Shown here piece by piece: positions 15,817-23,850 of a DNA stretch of 64,000 bases (position 1 is the stretch's first letter; each line of letters starts with the position of its first letter). A program made the position numbers and the translations under genes. Source of the DNA: JAHJDO01 sp964437505 (GTDB taxonomy: Bacteria; JAHJDO01). The notes beneath the pieces were generated by a model, which worked only from the letters and a program-made list of their open reading frames with translations, made no database searches and was not told where the DNA came from. The stretch covers positions 80,425 to 144,424 of the forward strand of contig CAYTGU010000001.1 of assembly GCA_964437505.1 (NCBI GenBank), read 5' to 3'.

Positions 15817-18210
15817 ATGACAAATACACACGCACTTACCTCAGTTAGAAAAAGGGATGGCAGGGTAGCTCCGTTTGATAAAAATAAAATCATGCAGGCT
15901 ATTTTAAAAGCTGCAGCAGCTGTTGGCGGACAGGATAAAGCGGTAGCTGAGGAATTAACCAATGCTATAACTTCATATCTTGAGCAAAACTTTAGAAACA
16001 AGATCCCGGAAATAGAAGAAATTCAGGATATTGTAGAGAAAGTGCTTATTGAAACAGGGCATGCTAAAACATCTAAGGCGTATATCCTCTATAGAAATGA
16101 GCGCAGCCGACTACGGGAAATGCTTCAGGTTAGAAAGGAGAAGAAAACAAAGGCAACAACTACTGATCTATCTCTTTTTGTATCAACTATTACTGCTGAT
16201 GAAATTCTTCCATGGAATAAAGCAAAAATATCAATGGCTCTTGTAAAAGAAGCCGGTGTGTCTCAGTCAATAGCAGACAAAATAGCCACATCTGTTGAAG
16301 AAAATATCTTTACATCCGGGCTTACAAAGATATCTACATCACTTATAAGAGAGCTGGTGGATAATGAGCTGTTTATCAATGGATATAAACAAAAACTTTC
16401 AAAACAGCAGGTATTGGGAATGCCAATATTTGACATAGAGCAGCTTGTTTTTTCAAAAAGCAATGAGAACTCCAATATTGCTGTTAACAATCCTGAAGCG
16501 ATAAACCTAACAATTGCAGAGAGCACCTTAAAACAATATGCCTTGCGGAAGATATTTAGTCCGGAACTTGCCGAAGCGCATCTTAAAGGCGTAATCCATT
16601 TGCATGATCTTGGCTATCCTACAAGGGTATATTGTTCTTCGCATTCTCTGGAATACATAAAAAAATATGGTCTTGAATTGGTAAATTTAGACACCTCTTC
16701 AGCTCCGGCTTCTCACGCCAGAACCCTAACAGGACACTTAAATACGTTCTTAGCATCCATGCAAGCTTATTATGCAGGAGCTCTGGGTGTTGGGTATATA
16801 AATATCTTCTATGCTCCGTATGTTGTTGGAATGAGCGAGAAGGAAATGCGCCAGGAGGCGCAGTATCTGATCTTTAGCGCCAGCCAAAATGCGTTCAGCC
16901 GCGGAGGACAGACATTGTTTTTGGATTTTAATATCCATACAGGTATCCCTGGATATCTGAAAAATATTGAAGCTATAGGACCAAAGGGAGAATATACAGG
17001 CAAGACTTATGCAGAGTATGAACCATGGGCTCAGAAATTTACTAAGGCAATGATGGATGTATGGAGAGCTGGGGACCGCTATGGAAATGTATTTGCATTT
17101 CCTAAAATGGATCTGCATATAAGCGAAGATACATTCAATGATCCAAACCAGCTTGAACTCTTAAAATATGCGTGTAAAATAGCAAGTGAGAATGGTACTC
17201 CGTATTTTGTGTTTGACAGGGATGAGGTTACACTCAGTGCCTGCTGTCGTCTGAGAACACAAATAAAAGATGATTATATGATAAAGCATCCTGAAAGTAT
17301 GCGCTTCTGTGGATTTCAGAATGTTACCATAAATCTGCCGCAAGCAGCCTACAGAGCTGGCAAAGGGAATATAGACGGCATTTATAAGGAAATTGAGCAT
17401 GCAATGGATTTAGCTATGAAAGCTCACATACAAAAGAAGAAATTTATTACATCTCTTATGAAGGATAAAACCATGCCATTATGGCAGATTGGTAAAAAGG
17501 CAAAGGATGGAAGAAATTATGTTGATCTGGATGAGGCTACTTATATAATTGGTATTATAGGTCTTAATGAATGTGTTCAGCATTTAACCGGAAAGGAGCT
17601 TCATGAAGACGAGGATATATATAAGCTGGGGCTTAAGATAATCTCCTTTATGAATCTGACCACTAAAAAATATGAGCAAAAACACGGATTAAGAGTTGCG
17701 CTTGAAGAGTCACCGGCAGAGAGCGCAGCAAGACGTCTTGCAAAGGTAGATATGAGAGAATACCCTGAAAGCAAGAGTGTAGTAAAAGGCAATATGGCTC
17801 AGGATGAATACTATTATACTAATTCTATCCATTTCCGCGCAGATGCCCCTATAGGTTTGGTGGAAAGAATAGAAAAGCAGGCGAAGTTTCATACAATGAT
17901 AGAATCAGGCGCTATCCTGCATGCGTTTATTGGAGAAGCAAAGCCTTCTCCTGAGAGCATATTCAATCTTGTTAAGAAGACTTTTTATAATACAAAGGCT
18001 GCTCAATTAGCCATATCTCCTGAATTTACAATCTGTAATAGCTGTAAAAAGACTACGCGGGGTTTAGTTGATACATGCGGTAATTGCGCCAGCACAGATG
18101 TGTATGGTATAACAAGGATCGTTGGATATTTCAGCAGAGTAAACAACTGGAATAAATCAAAACTTGGCGAATTAGGAGATAGACAAAAGGGACAGTATAA
18201 AGTAGCATAA
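15817..18210 (+). CDS. nrdD: Anaerobic (class III) ribonucleoside-triphosphate reductase
   Basis: Glycyl-radical enzyme that reduces NTPs to dNTPs without oxygen. It has about 797 residues. The N-terminus carries an ATP-cone (about 5-95) and a second cone-like segment (about 110-190). The C-terminus has a zinc site, CNSC...CGNC (about 737-757), and the glycyl-radical loop RIVGYFSRVNNWN. I prefer ATG 15817 because AGGGG lies 9 bases before it; ATG 15808 would add three residues. The adjacent redoxin gene, 15 bases on, suggests a thioredoxin- or redoxin-fed enzyme rather than a formate-fed one. No NrdG activase gene is in the window. Confidence 0.94.
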   Translation: MTNTHALTSVRKRDGRVAPFDKNKIMQAILKAAAAVGGQDKAVAEELTNAITSYLEQNFRNKIPEIEEIQDIVEKVLIETGHAKTSKAYILYRNERSRLREMLQVRKEKKTKATTTDLSLFVSTITADEILPWNKAKISMALVKEAGVSQSIADKIATSVEENIFTSGLTKISTSLIRELVDNELFINGYKQKLSKQQVLGMPIFDIEQLVFSKSNENSNIAVNNPEAINLTIAESTLKQYALRKIFSPELAEAHLKGVIHLHDLGYPTRVYCSSHSLEYIKKYGLELVNLDTSSAPASHARTLTGHLNTFLASMQAYYAGALGVGYINIFYAPYVVGMSEKEMRQEAQYLIFSASQNAFSRGGQTLFLDFNIHTGIPGYLKNIEAIGPKGEYTGKTYAEYEPWAQKFTKAMMDVWRAGDRYGNVFAFPKMDLHISEDTFNDPNQLELLKYACKIASENGTPYFVFDRDEVTLSACCRLRTQIKDDYMIKHPESMRFCGFQNVTINLPQAAYRAGKGNIDGIYKEIEHAMDLAMKAHIQKKKFITSLMKDKTMPLWQIGKKAKDGRNYVDLDEATYIIGIIGLNECVQHLTGKELHEDEDIYKLGLKIISFMNLTTKKYEQKHGLRVALEESPAESAARRLAKVDMREYPESKSVVKGNMAQDEYYYTNSIHFRADAPIGLVERIEKQAKFHTMIESGAILHAFIGEAKPSPESIFNLVKKTFYNTKAAQLAISPEFTICNSCKKTTRGLVDTCGNCASTDVYGITRIVGYFSRVNNWNKSKLGELGDRQKGQYKVA

Positions 18211-18224
18211 AAGGAGATTCCATT

Positions 18225-18503
18225 ATGGCAGAGAACAGGACTATAAAATTGTTTGGGAAGCCTGGATGCGCAAAGTGCCAGACTACAAAAAATAAACTGG
18301 AATTTTTTCTGCCAAAATGGAATGTGTCTAATCAGGTTAAGATGTCTTTCTATGATATGGACACGGTTGAGGGATTAGCAGAAGGGGCATTTTATGATGT
18401 AGATAACGTTCCGACAACGATAGTTGAAAAAGACGGTAAAGAGATAAAGAGATGGGAACTGGAAGTTCCTCCATCAAAAGAAATGGAAGTACTGGTTAAA
18501 TAA
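18225..18503 (+). CDS. Glutaredoxin/NrdH-like redoxin
   Basis: A 92-residue thioredoxin-fold protein. The redox motif CAKC lies at about residues 15-18, after GKPG. The cis-Pro region is DNVPTTIV (about 64-71). It starts 15 bases after nrdD with an AAGGAG ribosome site, so it belongs to the same operon. It is probably the electron donor of NrdD. Sequence alone does not settle whether a thioredoxin reductase or a ferredoxin-linked reductase reduces it. Confidence 0.85.
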   Translation: MAENRTIKLFGKPGCAKCQTTKNKLEFFLPKWNVSNQVKMSFYDMDTVEGLAEGAFYDVDNVPTTIVEKDGKEIKRWELEVPPSKEMEVLVK

Positions 18504-18529
18504 AATTTTAAATTAATAAGGAAATGGAT

Positions 18530-19075
18530 ATGGAAGCAAGAAAGTTTTTATTATGCATTATTTGTCTAAGCATAATTCTAGTTGGATTATCTAATGTAGA
18601 TTGCGCAGAGAACATTATTAAGAATCCTGGCTTTGAGATTAAAAAAACAGATGCAAATCTTCCTGAGAACTGGTTTCTAAATCTGTGGAGCAAGTCTCAA
18701 GGCACAGCTGAGTTGTCTGAAAATAGTCATTCGGGAAAATATTCTGTAAGATTAAAGTGGCTTTCAGGAGATGCAAATATTGTTCTTCTCGCAGGTCTAA
18801 AAAATTATGTATTGGGCAAACAGACGTTTGTCTTAACATGCTACTTAAAAACCAGTGAAAAAGGGGTAGGTTTTTGCTCCTTTCAGACAAGAGACAAAAA
18901 CAATAAACAACTTCAATTTAAGTATTCAAAACGGCTCAAGAACAAGACTAAATGGACTAAATTGAAGTGGGAATTTACTACAGCTCCTGAAACTCAGAAG
19001 TTGTATATATGGTTGAGAAATGGAGGAAGAGGATCTGTTTGGTTTGACGATGTTTTATTGGAAGAGACACACTGA
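18530..19075 (+). CDS. Exported protein with carbohydrate-binding (CBM4/9-like) fold
   Basis: About 181 residues. A signal peptide (about 1-25, ending near VDCA) precedes a single beta-sandwich domain opening with NIIKNPGFE and closing with VWFDDVLLEE, the usual frame of CBM4/9-like carbohydrate-binding modules. No catalytic domain is attached. ATG 18530 is preferred over 18524 because AAGGA sits 7 bases before it. Its role is unknown; adhesion to or capture of glycans is possible. Confidence 0.65.
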   Translation: MEARKFLLCIICLSIILVGLSNVDCAENIIKNPGFEIKKTDANLPENWFLNLWSKSQGTAELSENSHSGKYSVRLKWLSGDANIVLLAGLKNYVLGKQTFVLTCYLKTSEKGVGFCSFQTRDKNNKQLQFKYSKRLKNKTKWTKLKWEFTTAPETQKLYIWLRNGGRGSVWFDDVLLEETH

Positions 19076-19081
19076 GTAAAT

Positions 19082-19642
19082 TTATTCAACCTTCTCTAAG
19101 GCTACAGCTCTTAACGTCTTTTTCCCTCTGTTGTCAAATCTTACCTGTATTTTTCTACTATAATTTGAAGTTCCGTATTTATCCATATTTTTAATCACGA
19201 TACCTTCTTCGCCTACAAGTCCTTTTTTAGAGCCAATGTACTTTACTCTATCACCAATTGAAAATGTTGCATAAGATCGCCGGGCACCTATATCGCTTCC
19301 GAATGTGTCGCCAGAACAGGAATAAGGGTATTTCCCCTCATAGATTTCGTATCTTATCCAAATATCTTTATCATTTTCGTCTTTTTTCTGATAACGTTTC
19401 CACCTGGAATAATAATGTGATTCTTTAACCTTTATTTTTTTAAGAGCTTCATCAGAATCTGCTTTTTGCTTTTCTATCTCTTCCTTAGTAAATTTTATAG
19501 TCTTCTCTTTCCCATCTATATTTACCTTTATTTCTGCGGATATATTTTGATCCTTATTCTCATCCTTATTCTCAGCAGAGACATAGATGTGCTGAATAAA
19601 CGGAAACAGACAAAATACAAATACCAATATAACCTTCTTCAT
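19082..19642 (-). CDS. Exported protein of unknown function
   Basis: 186 residues. A signal peptide (about 1-23) is followed by a charged, low-complexity stretch, ENKDENKDQN. The C-terminal 60 residues resemble an SH3-like beta-barrel (FSIGDRVKYIG...VRFDNRGKKT). I do not recognise a family. The gene ends 6 bases from the convergent exported-protein gene, with no obvious terminator between them. Confidence 0.6.
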   Translation of the reverse strand: MKKVILVFVFCLFPFIQHIYVSAENKDENKDQNISAEIKVNIDGKEKTIKFTKEEIEKQKADSDEALKKIKVKESHYYSRWKRYQKKDENDKDIWIRYEIYEGKYPYSCSGDTFGSDIGARRSYATFSIGDRVKYIGSKKGLVGEEGIVIKNMDKYGTSNYSRKIQVRFDNRGKKTLRAVALEKVE

Positions 19643-19791
19643 GCTTTTATTCCCTCCCCTTTCTCTGAAATTACCTATAATAATTCTAGCATTAGAAAAT
19701 GGTTAATACAATCAAAACCTCGCTCGTCGTCATTTTTATTGACCTACGTAAATACCTTTGATAACATATACTAGTTTTTTGCCAAATCATA

Positions 19792-19867
19792 CGGGGCGTA
19801 GCGCAGCTTGGCTTAGCGCGCCTGCCTTGGGAGCAGGAGGCCGGAGGTTCGAATCCTCTCGCCCCGA
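19792..19867 (+). tRNA. tRNA-Pro (TGG)
   Basis: A cloverleaf. Acceptor CGGGGCG pairs with CGCCCCG and begins with C1, as expected for proline tRNA. The anticodon stem is CCTGC/GCAGG, and the loop CTTGGGA gives anticodon TGG. Discriminator A is followed by CTA, so CCA is not encoded here, unlike in tRNA-Asp and tRNA-Val. Confidence 0.95.
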
Positions 19868-19899
19868 CTAAATTAGATTATGAATGATAGGGAAAGGTT

Positions 19900-21585
19900 A
19901 TGGGAAAGATAAAAAGAGCACTGGTAAGTGTGTCTGATAAAACAGGAATCGTTGAATTTGCTAAAGAACTGAACAAAATGAGTATAGAGATACTCTCAAC
20001 AGGAGGCACAAAAAAGGCGCTTGAAGAAGCAGGAGTATCTGTAAAAGGAGTGTCTGAATTTACAGGTTTCCCGGAGATGCTTGATGGCAGAGTGAAGACC
20101 CTGCATCCTAAAATCCATGGAGGGCTTCTTGCGGTCAGGAGTAACAAGGAGCATATGAAACAGGTTAAGAATTATTCTATTGGACTTATTGATATGGTTG
20201 TAGTTAATCTATATCCGTTTCAAAAGACCATAGCCAAGGAGGGAACATCTCTTGAAGAGGCAATAGAAAATATTGATATTGGAGGCCCGACAATGCTTCG
20301 CAGTGCAGCGAAGAATCATAGAGATGTTACTGTTGTAACAGACCCTGATGATTATGTACTCATTATTGATGAGCTTAAGAATTCTGGGGAAATATCTCTT
20401 GAGATGAGACAGAGACTTGCTGTTAAGGTGTTCAGGCATACTGCAGATTATGACAGTGCTATAGATAAATATCTCAGTGAGAACTTGTCTAACGAAAAAA
20501 TACTAAGGCTAAAATTTACTCAAGGAGTATCTCTAAGATATGGAGAAAATTCACATCAGTCAGCTACTTTTTATATAAATAGAGATTGTGCAGAATCAAA
20601 CCTTGCCACAGCAAAAATTTTGCATGGTAAAGAAATGTCTTATAACAATTATGTAGACGCAAACGGTGCTTTTGAAGCAGTAAAAGATATCAAAGAGCAG
20701 ATTGGAGCCGTTGTGGTCAAGCATACAAATCCATGCGGGTACGCTACAGGCAGGACATTAAAAGAAGCTGTTGAAAAAGCATGGATGGGAGATCCAATAT
20801 CTGCTTTTGGGTCAATTGTTGCTGTTACAAGAAAACTTGATTTAGAGACTGCAGAATTTCTGAAAGGAAAGGATACAGAGCATCTAACCTATGCGAAACA
20901 GGGAGATAAGTACGTGCCTCAAGAAGTTAAAACAAAGCATGTGGAGGTTATAATTGCTCCGGGATATGACAAAGATGCTTTGGCTCTATTAAAATCCGAA
21001 GGTAAAGTATTGCGAATTCTTGAAGTAGCGTCCCTTGACGTGGGTAAGCATGAAAGATTTACATATAGAAAAATCGTAGGCGGCGTGCTTGAGCAGGACA
21101 GAGACTTGAAAGTTTTTGATACATTTGACGTTGTTACAAAAGCATTGTTCCCTGACAATAAAAAAGAGCTGGCTAAGTTTGCATATAAAGCGTGCAAGCA
21201 TACTAAATCTAACGCAATTGTTCTTTGCAGAGAATATATGCCTGGATATTTTCAGGTGCTGGGTATGGGTGCCGGTCAGCCAAACAGGGTTGATTCTTTA
21301 CGTAAGTTAGCAATTCCAAAAGCAGCGGAAAATCTACAGATTGAGTATGACATGCTGAAACCAGAAGGCTCATTGGATGATTATATAAAAGGAGCAATGT
21401 CAGAACTGGTTCTTGCTTCTGATGCATTCTTTCCGTTTTCTGACACTGTTGAAGAAGCGGCTAGTTTTGGTATTCGCTATATTATCCAGCCGGGCGGGTC
21501 AAAACGTGATGATGCCTCAATATCCAAGGCTGACGAGCTCGGTATAGCCATGGTATTTACCAGAATGCGGCATTTCTTACACTAA
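19900..21585 (+). CDS. purH: Bifunctional AICAR transformylase / IMP cyclohydrolase
   Basis: Catalyses the last two steps of IMP synthesis. It has 561 residues, somewhat longer than usual. The N-terminal MGS-like cyclohydrolase domain (about 1-190) includes STGGTKKALEEAG and GGLLAVR. The C-terminal transformylase domain has KHTNPCGYATG (about 274-284). The gene follows tRNA-Pro by 32 bases. Formyl-THF, its cosubstrate, ties it loosely to the folD gene downstream; purD and purE also occur in the window but not in an operon with it. Confidence 0.95.
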   Translation: MGKIKRALVSVSDKTGIVEFAKELNKMSIEILSTGGTKKALEEAGVSVKGVSEFTGFPEMLDGRVKTLHPKIHGGLLAVRSNKEHMKQVKNYSIGLIDMVVVNLYPFQKTIAKEGTSLEEAIENIDIGGPTMLRSAAKNHRDVTVVTDPDDYVLIIDELKNSGEISLEMRQRLAVKVFRHTADYDSAIDKYLSENLSNEKILRLKFTQGVSLRYGENSHQSATFYINRDCAESNLATAKILHGKEMSYNNYVDANGAFEAVKDIKEQIGAVVVKHTNPCGYATGRTLKEAVEKAWMGDPISAFGSIVAVTRKLDLETAEFLKGKDTEHLTYAKQGDKYVPQEVKTKHVEVIIAPGYDKDALALLKSEGKVLRILEVASLDVGKHERFTYRKIVGGVLEQDRDLKVFDTFDVVTKALFPDNKKELAKFAYKACKHTKSNAIVLCREYMPGYFQVLGMGAGQPNRVDSLRKLAIPKAAENLQIEYDMLKPEGSLDDYIKGAMSELVLASDAFFPFSDTVEEAASFGIRYIIQPGGSKRDDASISKADELGIAMVFTRMRHFLH

Positions 21586-21672
21586 ATTAGAACTCAATAA
21601 AGCATTTGACAAGGTATCTCCTACAACATACGTCTTGAATGTTTGTTGCATAAAACAACAAGGGAATTATTA

Positions 21673-22659
21673 ATGACTTCACGGGAAATTGTGCGTCACA
21701 CTCTTGATTATGATAATCCGGAGAGAGTCGCGCGATCATTCGAGGATTCTGATTTTTACAGAGTCAGCTGTTCCGTAAAGACACACGCCACAGATTGGAA
21801 AGATATGGGCGGTAGCAGGTGGGAGCGTGCCGATGAGTGGGGCAACCTTTGGGCCAGAGTAGACTCGACATCGAAAGGTGAAGTCATAAGAGGTGTTCTG
21901 GAAGATATTGCCGAGATCAATACATATGAGTTCCCGAATTATTCCCAACCAAAGGACTACATAAACGTTAAACAGCAAAGAGAGAAAAATCTGCATAAAT
22001 GGTTGATTGGCTCAATGCCTGGATTTACATTCAACATTGCACGAAAAATGCGTAAGCTCGATCAGTACCTGATGGATTTGATCGTTGAAAAAGACCGCAT
22101 GCATGGACTGCATGACAGGATTGATGTTATGCTGGAAGACATGATTCGGAACTACGCCTTGACCGGCGTTGACTGTATCATGTTTCCCGAAGACTGGGGC
22201 ATCCAAAACCAAACACTCATCAGCCCCGAGATGTGGAGAGAAGAATTCTTTCCTAGATTCGTGAAACTTTGCGGCATTGCTCATGAACTTGGAGTTAGGG
22301 TTTTTATGCATTCCTGTGGTCAAATCGAGGCAATAGTTCCAGGTCTTATAGAAGCTGGGATCGACGTCTTGCAGTTTGATCAGCCCGATTTGCATGAGAT
22401 CGACAACTTGGCAAGACACCAACAGCGGAGCAATATTACTTTCTGGTGTCCTGTGGATATTCAAACCACGCTTCAACTTCGCGATCAAAACATCATCCGG
22501 GCCAAAGCAAAAGAAATGCTAGATAAACTATGGAAAGGACACGGGGGATTTATAGCAGGATATTACAACGATAATGCTTCCATTGGTCTTGATCCAAAAT
22601 GGCAGGAATATGCATGTGACGAATTTATGAAACATGGAATTCAATCTAACTACGCTTGA
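21673..22659 (+). CDS. Uroporphyrinogen decarboxylase (URO-D) family protein
   Basis: 328 residues of the URO-D/cobalamin-methyltransferase barrel. The MHSCG segment (about 214-218) carries residues that bind zinc in the methyltransferase branch. The family is large, and many members outside heme synthesis sit in carbohydrate or one-carbon gene groups. ATG 21673 is chosen over 21643 because AGGG lies 8 bases before it and the family start (MTSREIVRHTLDY) begins there. By eye its codon use is richer in G and C than that of its neighbours, and a nested palindrome follows it, so it may be acquired. Transfer of methyl groups to the folate genes nearby is possible but unproven. Confidence 0.75.
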   Translation: MTSREIVRHTLDYDNPERVARSFEDSDFYRVSCSVKTHATDWKDMGGSRWERADEWGNLWARVDSTSKGEVIRGVLEDIAEINTYEFPNYSQPKDYINVKQQREKNLHKWLIGSMPGFTFNIARKMRKLDQYLMDLIVEKDRMHGLHDRIDVMLEDMIRNYALTGVDCIMFPEDWGIQNQTLISPEMWREEFFPRFVKLCGIAHELGVRVFMHSCGQIEAIVPGLIEAGIDVLQFDQPDLHEIDNLARHQQRSNITFWCPVDIQTTLQLRDQNIIRAKAKEMLDKLWKGHGGFIAGYYNDNASIGLDPKWQEYACDEFMKHGIQSNYA

Positions 22660-22676
22660 TGATAATAAATCGTAGC

Positions 22677-22711
22677 GATTGCTGTTACTACGAAGCGTAG
22701 CCGAAGCAATC
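22677..22711. repeat. Nested palindrome after the URO-D-like gene
   Basis: Outer arms GATTGCT (22677-22683) and AGCAATC (22705-22711) enclose a perfect hairpin, CTACG-AAG-CGTAG (22688-22700). No T-run follows. The form is like a dispersed REP or miniature element rather than a terminator. No second copy is seen in this window. Confidence 0.55.
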
Positions 22712-22745
22712 CGTGAGATTGTCTGTGTCCAGCCAGTACAATTTC

Positions 22746-22774
22746 TTGTGAAGAATTAAGCTTTATGCTAGGAT
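22746..22774 (+). promoter_or_regulatory. Promoter of the Hdr/MetVF cluster
   Basis: TTGTGA (22746-22751), a 17-base spacer and TAGGAT (22769-22774), with an extended TGC just before the -10. It lies about 40 bases ahead of the first HdrA-like gene. The same TATGCTAG form occurs ahead of purE. Confidence 0.55.
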
Positions 22775-22812
22775 ATTATCTAAAATAATAAAGTGACTTA
22801 TACTTCAGTTAG

Positions 22813-23850
22813 ATGATGATGGGGAAAAAAGAGAAAAGAGTCCTAGTTCTCGGAGCAGGAATAGCAGGTATTACTTCAGCTTTAGAGATTGCGGATAGAG
22901 GAATAACTGTTCATTTAGTAGAAAAAAATTCTTCAATAGGCGGACATGTTCAAAGATTTTGCTGTAAAGCTTTAGATGATGTTTGCACAAAATGCGGTGC
23001 TTGTCTTCTAAAGGACAGGATAGACAGAATAAAGATTCATCCTAATGTTAAAATATATTTAGATTCAGATATATCCGATATTTTAAGATCCAAGTCTAAC
23101 TTTTCCATTCAAATAAAGCATGGTAATAAAAACAGCTTCGTAGAGGTAGATGCAATAATTGTTGCAACTGGTTTTACTCCTTTTGATGCAAGAACAAAAG
23201 GCAGATTTGGTTATGGGAGAATCCCTTATGTTTTTACAGGACTGGATCTTGAAGAGCACTTCAAAGAAAATGAAGAATTAGATGAAATCCCAAAGAAAGC
23301 AGCATTTATACAGTGTGTGGGGTCCAGAGACGAACACCTAAACAAGGGCTATTGTTCAAGAGTATGCTGTCGTTATGCTTTGAGACTTACCCTGATGCTC
23401 AGAGAAACCTTTCCTGAAATTAAGGTAGATATCTTCTATATGGATATTCAGTCTTCAGGCAAAGAATTCAATATGTTATATGATCGGTGTAAGGACGATT
23501 CAGGGATAGAGTTCATAAAGAGCATACCAACAAAAGCGCAAGAAATTCCTGAGACTAAATCAGTAAGGGTTTTGTATGAAGATACAGCAAAGGCTAAACT
23601 TGTTGAGAGGGATTATGATCTTCTTGTTCTTTCTATAGGCATAATGCCATCAGAAGAGAGCAAAATGATTGAGGGTCTCCTTGGGCTCAATACAGACGAG
23701 TTTGGTTTTTTTGAACCTGTTGATAACTTTTCTACAAAGACAAATGTTCAAGGTGTTTTTCTATCAGGTACGTGTGAAGGGCCAAAGAGTATACTAGAAT
23801 CTATTCAACACGCAGAGAAAACCGCACTGGATGTGATGGAGTACTTGTGA
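22813..23850 (+). CDS. HdrA-like FAD oxidoreductase (short, QmoA-like)
   Basis: 345 residues. The N-terminal FAD motif GAGIAGITSALEIADRG (about 14-30) is followed by a Cys-rich segment, CTKCGACL (about 58-65). QCVGSRDE and CSRVCC (about 170-192) are hallmarks of HdrA-type flavoproteins. It lacks the ferredoxin domains of full HdrA and so resembles the flavin core alone, as in QmoA-type proteins. It overlaps the next HdrA-like gene. It probably passes electrons within a soluble complex. The first ATG of three in a row is taken; 22816 and 22819 are equally possible. Confidence 0.8.
   Translation: MMMGKKEKRVLVLGAGIAGITSALEIADRGITVHLVEKNSSIGGHVQRFCCKALDDVCTKCGACLLKDRIDRIKIHPNVKIYLDSDISDILRSKSNFSIQIKHGNKNSFVEVDAIIVATGFTPFDARTKGRFGYGRIPYVFTGLDLEEHFKENEELDEIPKKAAFIQCVGSRDEHLNKGYCSRVCCRYALRLTLMLRETFPEIKVDIFYMDIQSSGKEFNMLYDRCKDDSGIEFIKSIPTKAQEIPETKSVRVLYEDTAKAKLVERDYDLLVLSIGIMPSEESKMIEGLLGLNTDEFGFFEPVDNFSTKTNVQGVFLSGTCEGPKSILESIQHAEKTALDVMEYL

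Noticed and set aside
19739..19772. Promoter of tRNA-Pro (TTGACC and TATACT)
   Set aside because: The two hexamers are 22 bases apart, too far for a normal promoter, and no better pair was found.
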